Below, one piece after another: positions 17,624-27,011 of a DNA stretch of 64,000 bases; positions within the stretch are counted from its first letter, which is position 1, and the number at the start of each line of letters is the position of its first letter. Both the position numbers and the translations under genes were made by a program. Source of the DNA: an uncultured Lachnospiraceae bacterium (GTDB lineage Bacteria; Bacillota; Clostridia; Lachnospirales; Lachnospiraceae); assembly GCA_905209075.1 (NCBI GenBank), contig CAJLRL010000008.1, forward strand, positions 26,371 through 90,370, read 5' to 3'. The notes beneath the pieces are model-generated. The model ran no database searches. It was given only the letters and a program-made list of their open reading frames with translations, and had not been told where the DNA came from.

Positions 17624-19021
17624 CTATGCGCACATACTCAGCGCCACAATTTGAAATGACGGGAGTATAAAACCTGTACATGTACCGCTCATATATCCGC
17701 TGTCTCCTGTTGCTATTATCGATATAAACATGGCCGAACTTATAAGCTCTATGATCAGAGTACATGGACACCATTTACCACCGATCTGGGCTGAACTTGA
17801 TACTGTTGTCATAGCAGAACTCTGTGAGGTCTTTACATCTCCGGTAAAATTGGCACCTTCTAAGTTCGTTTTGCCGGTGATAGTAAGTAACTGCATCCTT
17901 GTGGAATGAAATCCGTTCCACTGGCTTTGAGTAACATTACAGCTTACTCCTACACAGTCAGAGTGCAACAGCGAACATGTTCCGTTCTGCAGCTGTGAAT
18001 AAAATGATGTAGTTCCGAGTGAAAATCCACCTGAAACAGTATAATTTACTGCCTGATATCCATATGCGACATCAACTCCGCCACCCATTATCCATGATGT
18101 CAATGCAGCACTTAATTTACCATGTCCATCCTCATTTGGGTGCAATCCATCTGAACTGAAAAGTTCCGTATGATGCATTACAAATTCAAGATTCGGTATA
18201 AATGCGCATTTATTGGCACTGGCGGCATCTATATATGTATACAGTACTCTTCGCAGTTCATAATAACGGCTTGCACTGGTTGTCCAGCCTACCATGCCTA
18301 TAGTAACTTTTGCGATTGGGAAATTTTCTGATACATAGTTACAGAATTCTTTGATTCCCTCACTTATTTCACTTACGCTCATATCATGATCGTTATACCC
18401 ACCAAGTACAACAACATCTGTGACCTGTGACTTGTCCCCTGTAAACTCTTTTATCCTATTTAAAAATTTCCCATATGGACCACTTTTTGCAAATCCTTCA
18501 CCGCCACATGCAAGAATGCTCCCTCTTAATCCTGTTCGTGCTTTTGCACGGTCAACATATCCTGTCAACTTTTTTTTACTATTATCAGGATAATATCCAT
18601 ACATGTACGAATCCCCTATAAAGACAAAAAATCTATTACTTAAATATGCTTTATTCTTTTTTAATTTTCCTATTTCGTTTGCATTATCTATTATGTCATT
18701 TTTCTGGCTATTCGTTGTATCGGTTAATTCTTTAATATTTTTATTTGTTTTTTCTTCTGATTCCTTAAAGTTTGACATAGTAATTTCCATGTCACCTACA
18801 TTTTCTTCCAGACTTTTTATTGTTTTATTTTTTTCGTATAAGTCTTCTTTGATTTGCTGTATTTTTTCATCACTTGTTTCTACCCTACTTTTTAAATCTC
18901 TTACATTTTCATTCGTTTCATCTAATTCCCCCTGAAAATGTGATATTCCATTTTTCACTTCATTCCTCGCTTTTTCTAGAATTTTTAAAGACAATTTTTT
19001 TAACACTTCATTCAGCTTCAC
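17624..19021 (-). CDS. Tail-associated protein with coiled coil and SGNH/GDSL hydrolase domain
   Basis: 465 residues from GTG 19021, chosen because AGGAGG lies 9 bases upstream; an ATG at 19048 has no such site. Residues ~1-125 are heptad coiled coil, a likely trimer stalk. Residues ~130-310 are an SGNH hydrolase: FIGDSYMYG (Ser), GGEGF (Gly), GGYNDHD (Asn) and DGLHPNEDGH (catalytic Asp/His). Such phage domains deacetylate or de-esterify surface glycans. The C-terminal ~150 residues are Ser/Thr/Gly-rich and probably structural. Confidence 0.8.
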   Translation of the reverse strand: MKLNEVLKKLSLKILEKARNEVKNGISHFQGELDETNENVRDLKSRVETSDEKIQQIKEDLYEKNKTIKSLEENVGDMEITMSNFKESEEKTNKNIKELTDTTNSQKNDIIDNANEIGKLKKNKAYLSNRFFVFIGDSYMYGYYPDNSKKKLTGYVDRAKARTGLRGSILACGGEGFAKSGPYGKFLNRIKEFTGDKSQVTDVVVLGGYNDHDMSVSEISEGIKEFCNYVSENFPIAKVTIGMVGWTTSASRYYELRRVLYTYIDAASANKCAFIPNLEFVMHHTELFSSDGLHPNEDGHGKLSAALTSWIMGGGVDVAYGYQAVNYTVSGGFSLGTTSFYSQLQNGTCSLLHSDCVGVSCNVTQSQWNGFHSTRMQLLTITGKTNLEGANFTGDVKTSQSSAMTTVSSSAQIGGKWCPCTLIIELISSAMFISIIATGDSGYMSGTCTGFILPSFQIVALSMCA

Positions 19022-19310
19022 TTTTTTTTGCCTCCTCATCCTGTTCATTAATACCTTTCCAAAAAATTTCGAATTCTATCTCTCCCATGAACTCAGCTTC
19101 ATCGTAATCTGCTATTTCACCTTTTTCACCCTTTAGATTTCTAAAATGAAAAACAATAGACTTTGCTGTATCAGGTCCATACATCTCCACCTCTACTTTT
19201 GGAGTTCCTACATTTGCATCAATTACTGCCATAATATCCCCAAAGCCAGCATCTTTTCCTGTATCTCCCTGTGGTCCTTTTATGTTTCCTATGAGAGCCC
19301 TTTTTACCAT
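19008..19310 (-). CDS. Collagen-like tail protein, cassette B copy 1
   Basis: 100 residues from ATG 19310 (AAAGGA 9 bases upstream). Starts MVKRALIGNIKGPQGDTG, like the gene at 16905-17378, and has a short second motif NLKGEKGE; the tail EFMGEIEFEIFWKGI also matches that gene. Overlaps the SGNH gene by 14 bases and the upstream stop by a few, so translation is coupled. Confidence 0.65.
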   Translation of the reverse strand: MVKRALIGNIKGPQGDTGKDAGFGDIMAVIDANVGTPKVEVEMYGPDTAKSIVFHFRNLKGEKGEIADYDEAEFMGEIEFEIFWKGINEQDEEAKKSEAE

Positions 19311-19312
19311 GA

Positions 19313-19747
19313 TCACACATCCTTTACTTCATACGACAAATTTCCGTCTGCATCCAGTTCAAATTTAACGTTTTCCACATCTTCCGGATATAATGCATAT
19401 AGATTTCCATTTGTGTCAACTTCAAAATTTATAAATCCATGTGTCGGTGTTGTCACTCCTCCTGGATCGCCTTTATCTCCCTTTTCCCCTTTAAAAAACC
19501 CATTTTTTATTTTTGATTCGATTGTATCTGCCAATTGCTTTGTTGCATTTTTTGATGTTTCTGCATTTTGTTCACTATTAAGAGCTTTCTCAGCTGCTGA
19601 TAAAGCTTTCTGTGCCGCCAACTGTACTTTTCTTAACGTTGCTTCACTATTTCCCCAGCACTTCAATATCGCATCGTGTATACTGCCTCTTACCTCTTCA
19701 CCATACCTTGCCTGTAATATTTTCTTTAATTCGGAGATTATATCCAT
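19313..19747 (-). CDS. Baseplate/tail protein with collagen-like stretch, cassette A copy 1
   Basis: 144 residues from ATG 19747 (GAAGGAGG upstream). The N-terminus (ELKKILQARYGEEVRGSIHDAI) resembles BppU-type upper baseplate proteins of Gram-positive phages. A coiled coil follows (about 30-75), then GEKGDKGDPGG and a C-terminal module HGFINFEVDTNGNLYALY ... FELDADGNLSYEVKD that recurs in the gene at 17391-17609. Confidence 0.65.
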   Translation of the reverse strand: MDIISELKKILQARYGEEVRGSIHDAILKCWGNSEATLRKVQLAAQKALSAAEKALNSEQNAETSKNATKQLADTIESKIKNGFFKGEKGDKGDPGGVTTPTHGFINFEVDTNGNLYALYPEDVENVKFELDADGNLSYEVKDV

Positions 19748-19749
19748 TA

Positions 19750-19965
19750 CTATCCCTCCTTCATTGCTTCCTCCGCACATTTTAATGTAAACTCTGATAT
19801 TATTTTTTCTGCCGCAAGAATATCATCCCCTACTATAACTCTATTACATCTTGCATTAGAATTTATTACTTTTCCCGACTCATTTATAACATCATAGCTT
19901 ACCGCTATTCTTTTCTGATTGCCGTCTGTTGCAATTGCATAAGATTTTACATTAATCAATTTCAT
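19750..19965 (-). CDS. Small phage tail-region protein, function unknown
   Basis: 71 residues, probably a beta-rich N-terminus and a helical C-terminus (AAEKIISEFTLKCAEEAM). Start overlaps the tail protein stop by 14 bases; stop is 3 bases before the next start. No family recognised; position suggests a tail or fibre accessory. Confidence 0.6.
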   Translation of the reverse strand: MKLINVKSYAIATDGNQKRIAVSYDVINESGKVINSNARCNRVIVGDDILAAEKIISEFTLKCAEEAMKEG

Positions 19966-22093
19966 AATCCTCTCTTTCTACATCATCTATTAATTCATTT
20001 ATGTAACTAAGTACATCATAAATATTTTTGTCAACCGTTGATTTTTCTTCTACACTTTCATATTTTTCAAGCCGTAACGTATCATATTTTTTTTGGACTG
20101 CTTTTAATTCCCACCCTAATTTTAAATTGGGTGTTCCTTGAACAATAAAATATGCTGTGGTTCTCTTGGCAACCCAGCAATCTCCCTTACCATACTTTTG
20201 CAAATTTACTTGATATGTACATTCAAGATCTATTGTTTCTGCAAATATATCATCTATGTATACAATACAACTTCCCATCTCATCTATAATACACTCTCCA
20301 AAATCTCCAAATGTTGGCGATGGTGTCTCGTAACAATAAAGCAACCTATCATCATAATCTTTCGTTGATGCAATTCTACTCTTTGTACCCGTAGTTCCAA
20401 TCCCTCGCATACTAATATATGAGCTATTTACACCATCACCAGTAAAAAATCTATTGTTATCTATCAGTGATTTTTGCCCTTTATCCTCATCATCTCCATA
20501 CAATCTTATAAATCCAGACTCTGAATTTCCAACTATGATAGTTTGTTTTGCTGCAGCATTATATCCATATATATTAAACGAGTGCATCTCCCAACTGTTC
20601 TTTCCATTACTTATTGATAAAAGGCCTTTATCATTTTCTCCATCTAACCTTATAACCCCACCTTCTATGTAATTTCCTGTAAGTTTTATTCCATTAAGTA
20701 TCCCAATTGTTATATAGTCCGCAACTATAGCACCATCCATTGTCATTGCTAATCCATATGTTCCGTTATATCCAGAACTTGAATACCCCAAGCCATTAAT
20801 ATTGAATCTCCATACTTTTTGAGCCTTATCAATGTCTGCATTATCCATTATCAATAGTTCTTTAGGATGCCCTTCATCGTCATTTATAAAATATATATTT
20901 CCCTTTGATGCCATTTTAATAAGATTACTTGCATTTTCTTTTGCGGCCTCGAGAACAGCTCTCATATCTGACTTATTATTTGGAAGCATTTCTTTTAATT
21001 CATTATTCGTCTTTTTTACTTGCTGTGTATATGTAAGTTTTATACTGCTGCCAAGTGTTATACTATTTTGCATTGGATCTAATATGTCTGTTTTCTTCTC
21101 TGTATTGTAAAACCAGGCATTCAGACCAAATGGTTTTGCCACAACATTAATATAGTCACCTATCTCAAAAGCTTCTATATTTATATTAAGATTTGACAAA
21201 TCAATTGCTTTTATCTTTATCTCCATGTCTGCGTATTGATTTTCGGATAGCCACTGCTTTGCTTTTTTTAATAAGTTTTCTGGTTGTGTTACATCATCCC
21301 AATTTACGGTTTTTTTTATCCATCCAAAATTGTTTACAGCTTCCTGGTTATACACATAATCTTTTCCACCATTTACAGATGATATAGTCGTATATGCATC
21401 TAGTCCCTCTATATTGCCTTCATCTAATTTTGCTCCAAGTGGTAGAACTGCAGTTGCTATATCACCTGTAGTTATTGTATCTGTATAATCAAGTAGATTT
21501 TTTCCAAATTGAATCGTCTGATCGCATGTTTTCCCATAATCCTGTAGTCTTACCAAGTCAATATATCTAATACCATCTTCTTTGCGTATCCTTAAATATC
21601 CATCCAGTGGATCACATAGCTTATCTCGGATACAACTTAGTGTATCCTCATAGTTTGTATACCGGTATATTGAATCATTTTTATCTCTTACCGTTACTAT
21701 ACCTACTTTAAATTGCTTTTTTTCTTCAACTTGCGCATTATGTATATTAATTAACTTTCTAAAAAATTCTAATGGGGAACACGTCTGTCTACTTTGAGGT
21801 TGTATTGAATCAGCTAAAAATGATATCTCGCCTACTGCGTAAATTGTTCTATTGAGGGATATATCTTTTCCCTTTTCCCTAACTTCTCCGTAAAAGATTT
21901 CTTTGTTATCTTTAAGCACTTGTACCATGCTCTGTCTCTCTATAAAGGAATCCCATAACGGATTTGTTCTTGGAATAGTTAGATTAAGCTCGCTTGAACC
22001 GCCAACCTGCTCTGACAGTTCTGCTGATGATAATGTACATATTTCATCACCTGGATAATATATACACTTTCCATCTAAATATACTTCATACAT
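19952..22093 (-). CDS. Tail-associated protein (Tal / prophage endopeptidase-tail family)
   Basis: 713 residues. The N-terminal ~370 residues show the gp27-like tail-hub layout of Siphovirus Gp37/Tal proteins (ELNLTIPRTNPLWDSFIERQSMVQVL, YGEVREKGKDISLNRTIYAVGE, LLDYTDTITTGDIATAVLPLG). The C-terminal part has GLAMTMDGAIVADYITIGILNGIKLTGNYIEGG, a beta-helix-like stretch, so the protein bridges hub to fibres. Overlaps the Dit start by one base. No peptidase motif was recognised. Confidence 0.8.
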   Translation of the reverse strand: MYEVYLDGKCIYYPGDEICTLSSAELSEQVGGSSELNLTIPRTNPLWDSFIERQSMVQVLKDNKEIFYGEVREKGKDISLNRTIYAVGEISFLADSIQPQSRQTCSPLEFFRKLINIHNAQVEEKKQFKVGIVTVRDKNDSIYRYTNYEDTLSCIRDKLCDPLDGYLRIRKEDGIRYIDLVRLQDYGKTCDQTIQFGKNLLDYTDTITTGDIATAVLPLGAKLDEGNIEGLDAYTTISSVNGGKDYVYNQEAVNNFGWIKKTVNWDDVTQPENLLKKAKQWLSENQYADMEIKIKAIDLSNLNINIEAFEIGDYINVVAKPFGLNAWFYNTEKKTDILDPMQNSITLGSSIKLTYTQQVKKTNNELKEMLPNNKSDMRAVLEAAKENASNLIKMASKGNIYFINDDEGHPKELLIMDNADIDKAQKVWRFNINGLGYSSSGYNGTYGLAMTMDGAIVADYITIGILNGIKLTGNYIEGGVIRLDGENDKGLLSISNGKNSWEMHSFNIYGYNAAAKQTIIVGNSESGFIRLYGDDEDKGQKSLIDNNRFFTGDGVNSSYISMRGIGTTGTKSRIASTKDYDDRLLYCYETPSPTFGDFGECIIDEMGSCIVYIDDIFAETIDLECTYQVNLQKYGKGDCWVAKRTTAYFIVQGTPNLKLGWELKAVQKKYDTLRLEKYESVEEKSTVDKNIYDVLSYINELIDDVEREDYEID

Positions 22094-22836
22094 TATAGGC
22101 TTCCTCCACGATAATATACTTTTCCTCTTCCTTGCCCATTGAAAGTAATACTTACTTCCTCTTCTCCAGCTACATGAATTTGTGGAAAACGATTTTCCCC
22201 CACTTTTAACGGATAGGTTTTCCCAGCAACCGTTACCGTAAGGTTTCCTCCGTTAATATAATTTATTTCAAAAATAGGCACTACCAACTTGTTTCCTTTT
22301 GGCACTATTATTGTAGTATTGTTAATTGATAATGGCCCAATGTAACGAATTACTCCATTTACAAAGTCAAACGGATCCCATTCCCAAGGATCATTAGATG
22401 AAAATACATCATATTTAAAAGGATCTGCATGTGGTATTTCTAACTTGAATGTTCCCAGCTTTCTCACTCTGTCAAAATCTGTAATTGCTGCACGTCCACG
22501 CCAATAATACCCTTTATCATTATCAAATATTAAATGAACTATTCTTCCTTCGATTTTATTTCTAAAATCAGAAATCACAGGATCCCAATACAGTCTTTCA
22601 CGCACACCACCAAACTCTATAGCTATTTCTCTTGATTTGTATACCGGATGTCCTGTCTGTGCTTCACTCATATCAATATCAATTGATGCTCCTGGAATAG
22701 TTATATATGACGTTTCCTGCTCAGGTTCTTTAATATAATCATTATTTGTGATTGCCAGTCCCCAATCATCTAATGAATGTATTCGTTCTCCTGTTGATTC
22801 AATAACTATCGATACGGCATTCGTTAATCCCTTCAT
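22093..22836 (-). CDS. Distal tail protein (Dit)
   Basis: 247 residues. Position between tape measure and Tal, size, and the two-domain pattern (GHPVYKSREIAIEFGGVRERLYW with LIFDNDKGYYWRGRAAITDFDRVRKLGTFKLEIPHADPFKYD) fit Dit proteins that form the hexameric tail-tip hub. The C-terminal ~80 residues are a beta-sandwich. ATGA-type overlaps on both sides. Confidence 0.82.
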   Translation of the reverse strand: MKGLTNAVSIVIESTGERIHSLDDWGLAITNNDYIKEPEQETSYITIPGASIDIDMSEAQTGHPVYKSREIAIEFGGVRERLYWDPVISDFRNKIEGRIVHLIFDNDKGYYWRGRAAITDFDRVRKLGTFKLEIPHADPFKYDVFSSNDPWEWDPFDFVNGVIRYIGPLSINNTTIIVPKGNKLVVPIFEINYINGGNLTVTVAGKTYPLKVGENRFPQIHVAGEEEVSITFNGQGRGKVYYRGGSL

Positions 22837-25175
22837 CGTCTAGCCTCCCTTGTTGCGATTTTTCCAAGTTCAGAATTCATTGCTGGAGCTGTTGCACCTA
22901 CAAGTGCTCCTGTGTCCATCTGTATATATTGCCTTGACGCTAAATATGGTAAATACTGACTCAATAAATCTATCATCTCTCCAAGATTACTGTTACCTGC
23001 GGCCTGTCCTGTTAATGGCTGAACTACACTCCTACCATTTGTAACTGTTAATATTTCCGGTCCCGCTTCTCCAACAACTGCACTTCCCTCATTTAGAGCT
23101 CCGCCATTCGCTAAATAACTTACTTTTCCGATTTTACCAATATGTGGTCCCCATGATTTTCCACCTATAGAAGGAACCCAGCTCGGTACATCTATTTTTA
23201 TTTTATTTAACCCGGAAATCAACGTATTAAGTCCTGTTATAACGCCATTAATTACACCTATTACAGTATTAAGAGGTGCTTTTGCCATAGCAACCAATCC
23301 TTTGAATATTCCTCCAAAAATCTCTTGTACACCTTTCCATGCGCGACTCCAATCTCCAGTAAAAACCCCTCTGATAAAATCAATAATACCATTAAGTATT
23401 GTCACTATTGCATCCCACATATTCTTTATATTTGCTATCCATGCATTTAAAACATCCCCTAAACTTCCAAAACTTTTTGAAAAATCTATTGCGAATATAT
23501 TTTGGACGAAGTTATCTACTTTTGACAATATTCCTTGGATATTATCACCACACGTAGCAATAATTGCTACAAGTCCTACAATTGCAGCTATTATAAGCAC
23601 TATTGGATTTGCAGCTAAAAAACTTAATGCCGATCCTACTCCCGGTATTATTGTTCCTGATAAAAATGATATAGCTGTTGAAACGTTGCTTATAGCACTA
23701 GCCAATGGCGATATGGAAGCAACTACGAGCAATATTGTAGCAATTACAGTAAGTGTATTTGAATCCAATCCACTTAATGCATTTGCTACAACACTTACCA
23801 CATTTGCTATGTTCTCTAAAACTGGTGCAAACGTATCTCCAAGTTCTACGGCGGCATTTTTTATTTCATTGAAACTTTTTTTGAAACTTTCACCTGTAGT
23901 TCCCGATACTTTTTCAAATGCTTCATCTGTTGCCCCGGCACTATTATTCATTGCATCAAGCATTTCTGTAAAATCCTGTCCTGAATTAGTAGCCAATGTA
24001 AGTGCTGCCGTTCCTGCTTCCGTCGAGCTAAACATATCCTTTAATGTGAGACTGTTATTTCCAGCGTATTCATTAAGCATATTCAGTACATCTGATAAGT
24101 TATATCCTGCTGCCTCCAAATCAGCAAAGCCCTTCCCTGTAAGTTCCTTTAATGCCAGATCCGTTGCACTTCCTGTTTTACTAAGCTCACTAAGCATTGC
24201 TTTCAGCATTGTTCCCGACTGTGATGTAGCAATACCATTTTTTGTCATAAGTGCATATGATGCTGACAACTGTTCTAGATTGAAGTTCGCAGATGCAGCA
24301 ATTGGTATTACTTCACCCATGCTGGATGCCAATTCGTCTACGGTTGTTTTGCCTTTATTTTGTGTCGTAATCAAAAAATCATTAATTTTTGTTGCATCGG
24401 AAGCCGATAACTTATATCCATTAATTGCTGTAGTAACCACATCTACAGCCTTTGACATATCAGTAAAACCACCCTTTGACAATTTTACCTGATCTGTTAC
24501 AAATTTTATTGCATCTCCTTCATCCACTCCTGCTGATATAGCTGCATATACAGATTCTGCAAAATCATCAATTGCAACACCCGTATCATTGGATGCATCT
24601 ATTATTGATTGTTTATATGCATTCCAGTCCTCTGTTGCGTCTGTTAACAAAGTGCTTACTTTTGCAAAAGACTGTTCGTAATTTAATGACGCAAGACCTG
24701 CTGCCCCCAAAGTTCCTGCCGCCGCTGCAGACATTGCTCTGGTTTTATCAGCTACTTTTCCAGCTCCTTCGGATATTTTGTCAGCTGTTTCACCAATCTT
24801 TGCTAATGTAACATTACTTTTTTCAGCTTCTTTCTCTAAATCTGACAATTGCTGCTCTGTAGCGGCAATTTCCCTTTTCAGATTCATGTACTGTTGCTCA
24901 CTAACTTCGCCCTTTTTAAATTGTCCCTGAACCTGTGTTTCGGCTTCTTTCAGAGAAGACAACTTTGTTTTTGTCTGGTCTATTTCCTGATTCAAAAGTT
25001 TTTCTTTTTGGGCTAATAATTCCGTGTTTGTCGGATCTAGCTTTAGAAGTCTTTCTACATCTTTTAATGACTGCTTTGTATTGTTTATATTTTTATTTGT
25101 ATCTGATAAGGCTTTTGATAATCCTGTTGTATCTCCACCTATCTGAACTGTTATCCCTTTTACTCTATCTGCCAT
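22833..25175 (-). CDS. Tail tape measure protein (TP901 family)
   Basis: 780 residues. The N-terminus is a long coiled coil (GGDTTGLSKALSDTNKNIN ... ) followed by a TP901-type core (LNYEQSFAKVSTLLTDATEDW, GVAIDDFAESVYAAISAGVDEG). Three or four hydrophobic segments lie at about 470-550, and the C-terminus ends in a hydrophilic domain with NGGALNEGSAVVGEAGPEIL. It sets tail length; 780 residues would suggest a tail near 120 nm at ~1.5 angstrom per residue (inference). The opposite-strand ORF of 396 codons here is a shadow of its low-complexity composition. Confidence 0.9.
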   Translation of the reverse strand: MADRVKGITVQIGGDTTGLSKALSDTNKNINNTKQSLKDVERLLKLDPTNTELLAQKEKLLNQEIDQTKTKLSSLKEAETQVQGQFKKGEVSEQQYMNLKREIAATEQQLSDLEKEAEKSNVTLAKIGETADKISEGAGKVADKTRAMSAAAAGTLGAAGLASLNYEQSFAKVSTLLTDATEDWNAYKQSIIDASNDTGVAIDDFAESVYAAISAGVDEGDAIKFVTDQVKLSKGGFTDMSKAVDVVTTAINGYKLSASDATKINDFLITTQNKGKTTVDELASSMGEVIPIAASANFNLEQLSASYALMTKNGIATSQSGTMLKAMLSELSKTGSATDLALKELTGKGFADLEAAGYNLSDVLNMLNEYAGNNSLTLKDMFSSTEAGTAALTLATNSGQDFTEMLDAMNNSAGATDEAFEKVSGTTGESFKKSFNEIKNAAVELGDTFAPVLENIANVVSVVANALSGLDSNTLTVIATILLVVASISPLASAISNVSTAISFLSGTIIPGVGSALSFLAANPIVLIIAAIVGLVAIIATCGDNIQGILSKVDNFVQNIFAIDFSKSFGSLGDVLNAWIANIKNMWDAIVTILNGIIDFIRGVFTGDWSRAWKGVQEIFGGIFKGLVAMAKAPLNTVIGVINGVITGLNTLISGLNKIKIDVPSWVPSIGGKSWGPHIGKIGKVSYLANGGALNEGSAVVGEAGPEILTVTNGRSVVQPLTGQAAGNSNLGEMIDLLSQYLPYLASRQYIQMDTGALVGATAPAMNSELGKIATREARR

Positions 25176-25183
25176 ACATTACC

Positions 25184-25755
25184 TCATGCTGGAAAAAATC
25201 TATCAATGTCTTCTTGAGTTGCCTTATATGGATATTTTTCTTGATCGTTTCCTTTTTCAATAAGCATGTCATATATCATGCCTATACTCATTCCATTTAA
25301 TGCTGCATCTGATAAATTAAGTTCTGCACAACGCAGCATAAATAAAGCGCCATTTCCCTCACGAGTTGTGGCTCTTATTTTTTTTTAGGGATAGCCGTTG
25401 TTTGATTCGATAAATCCCACAATTCAAGTATTTGGGGTAATATCTCATAAATCGAAAACATTTCGAATTGATCAAGCCAAGCATCCGGAGAATCCGGAAT
25501 AGAATTATCTGCAAGCCAAGCCATACAGTATGCTGCATTTTCAAATATCATTAAATCTAATGTTGACATCTGCGCTTCTTGTTTTTCCTCTTCTGATGCA
25601 TCTTCTGGCAAATTGTTTTTTTTATTAAATGCTTTTCTTAATTTTGCCATATCAGAAATTATATCTCTTCCAAATTTGAACCGGTATATACGAGGAATGA
25701 GGGCTGACGCCCTCATTTTTACCTTTTCCCCACTTATATCAATTGTAGCCTGCAT
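25184..25755 (-). CDS. Tail assembly chaperone gpGT, made by programmed -1 frameshift
   Basis: The G frame ends ...AIPKKK and TAA at 25375. Slipping back one base on the run of nine A (25378-25386) opens a frame of ~64 codons that ends at TGA 25184-25186, just before the tape measure start. The extension reads IRATTREGNGALFML ... KYPYKATQEDIDRFFPA. This matches the conserved lambda-type G/GT arrangement in position and layout. It has no start of its own. Confidence 0.85.
25375..25387 (-). other. -1 ribosomal frameshift slippery site
   Basis: Minus-strand CCT AAA AAA AAA TAA: nine consecutive A before the G-frame stop, allowing A_AAA_AAA-type slippage. Confidence 0.8.
25375..25755 (-). CDS. 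Tail assembly chaperone gpG
   Basis: 126 residues, immediately after the major tail protein (one-base overlap) and before the tape measure gene, as in lambda-like tails. Contains MRASALIPRIYRFKFGRDI and FENAAYCMAWLADNSIPDSPDAWLDQFE, typical of the bacteriophage Gp15/tail chaperone families. Binds tape measure protein during tail assembly. Confidence 0.82.
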   Translation of the reverse strand: MQATIDISGEKVKMRASALIPRIYRFKFGRDIISDMAKLRKAFNKKNNLPEDASEEEKQEAQMSTLDLMIFENAAYCMAWLADNSIPDSPDAWLDQFEMFSIYEILPQILELWDLSNQTTAIPKKK

Positions 25756-26327
25756 TATTCATTCTCCTTTTCATAAACCTTAGTAAACCATGCATCTTTA
25801 ATTTCTTTCGATGTTGTCTCCGTAGTTCTGGCCATGACAAACCCATCTGCTCTAGGTACAGCGGATATTGTACTACTCCTCGTTTTTACCTCTTTATTTT
25901 CACCATTTGTTTCCCCACCGATTCCAGGTCTTGTCCCTGTACAACGATAAAGTAAATAGTAATCATTATTTTTATCTCCATCAATCTGATAAAGCAGTGC
26001 AAATTCTTTAGGTTCTACATCGGCATTTTCTACTATGACTCCTTCAGTATTTTTTTCATACTGCCAAATATCTACCAACATCTGATCCGGGAACCTTGCC
26101 ACCTCGCAATCTCCTGAATATCCATTATTTGTTGTAGACTGATAATACACAATTCCATCTGCATAAAATTTTTCTACACCACCTTCAGGATCTAATGTAA
26201 GCGATACTGCACCGGGGATAGCTACCGGTGTACCATATGTTACACTCTTTCCGTTTTCACTTGTAATTGCAGCATAATGCACATTTTTTAGATTAAACTG
26301 TACTTTATTTTTTTCTGCTTCGCTCAT
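25755..26327 (-). CDS. Major tail protein
   Basis: 190 residues from ATG 26327 (GGAGG upstream; a longer reading from 26345 overlaps the previous gene more). Beta-rich sequence with VQFNLKNVHYAAI, GAVSLTLDPEGG and YYQSTTNNGYSGDCEVARFPD, as in phi13-type major tail proteins that stack into the tail tube. Position before the gpG/gpGT pair supports this. Confidence 0.85.
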   Translation of the reverse strand: MSEAEKNKVQFNLKNVHYAAITSENGKSVTYGTPVAIPGAVSLTLDPEGGVEKFYADGIVYYQSTTNNGYSGDCEVARFPDQMLVDIWQYEKNTEGVIVENADVEPKEFALLYQIDGDKNNDYYLLYRCTGTRPGIGGETNGENKEVKTRSSTISAVPRADGFVMARTTETTSKEIKDAWFTKVYEKENE

Positions 26328-26328
26328 T

Positions 26329-26637
26329 TTAAACCTCCACTTCATACGTGATCATAAAACATTTCTCAGATTCAATATAATCTTCATCCTTTGTCCAAAA
26401 ATAATCTTTTATAACATCTTCCATTTTTTTCTCACATAATTCATCTTTATTACGTGTGTATAATTCAGCAACAATATGTTTTACCTGATGATAAACTTTT
26501 CCATCTGCTGCCATATTTTTATAACTAACTCTATAGCAAATATATGGTAATGGCGGTGCTTCTTTCTCAGGCCATGCGTAATATGTTACTGGTAGACCGG
26601 AAGATTCCAATATACTTTTTATTTCCACCAAAGTCAT
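26329..26637 (-). CDS. Tail terminator / minor tail protein
   Basis: 102 residues, between the HK97-gp10-like protein and the major tail protein, which is the usual place of the tail terminator. PYICYRVSYKN and a conserved acidic C-terminus are visible. Four-base overlap with the upstream stop (ATGA). Confidence 0.65.
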   Translation of the reverse strand: MTLVEIKSILESSGLPVTYYAWPEKEAPPLPYICYRVSYKNMAADGKVYHQVKHIVAELYTRNKDELCEKKMEDVIKDYFWTKDEDYIESEKCFMITYEVEV

Positions 26638-27011
26638 TTAACGATCACCTTTATCTTTCCTACCAGTTTTTCTTCTATTTTCTTTTCTGCAGGTTCGATA
26701 TGTGGAATGCCCGGTACTCGTCCACCACTTACTTTTGCATGTCCATTTTCCAACAAATGTGTAAGTTGCGGCTTTTTTGCATTGTGTACCCGGACTCGTA
26801 TATCGCTTTCTCTTTCATATACAACTTTAGCCTTCCACCCTTTTTTGTATTCACCTGTTTTTACTGGAGATTTATCCTTTATCTCCTCTGCACACTCATT
26901 ACCTGCATTCCGTATTTCTTCTTTAACCTTTTGAGTTACTTCAGCCGAATAATTTTTTAGTTCTTCAACAATTGCATCCGCCATATTGTCAACAGCTACC
27001 TTCTTTGACAT
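26634..27011 (-). CDS. HK97-gp10-family tail completion protein
   Basis: 125 residues. N-terminal helix (VDNMADAIVEELKNYSAEVTQKVKEEI) and KDKSPVKTGEYKKGWKAK ... LTHLLENGHAKVSGGRVPGIPHIEPA, the hallmark of HK97 gp10 proteins. Helps complete the head-tail joint. Confidence 0.85.
   Translation of the reverse strand: MSKKVAVDNMADAIVEELKNYSAEVTQKVKEEIRNAGNECAEEIKDKSPVKTGEYKKGWKAKVVYERESDIRVRVHNAKKPQLTHLLENGHAKVSGGRVPGIPHIEPAEKKIEEKLVGKIKVIVK

Noticed and set aside
17610..17774. Longer start for cassette A copy 2 at 17774
   Set aside because: It would overlap the SGNH gene by 150 bases; a TTG at 17609 with AGGAGGT 9 bases upstream fits better.
16051..22093. Diversity-generating retroelement on the tail genes
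   Set aside because: No reverse transcriptase or template/variable repeat pair was found in the window.
23302..24492. 396-codon plus-strand ORF inside the tape measure gene
   Set aside because: Composition mirrors the coiled-coil gene on the other strand; no ribosome site, no recognisable family, and it lies entirely within a confident gene.
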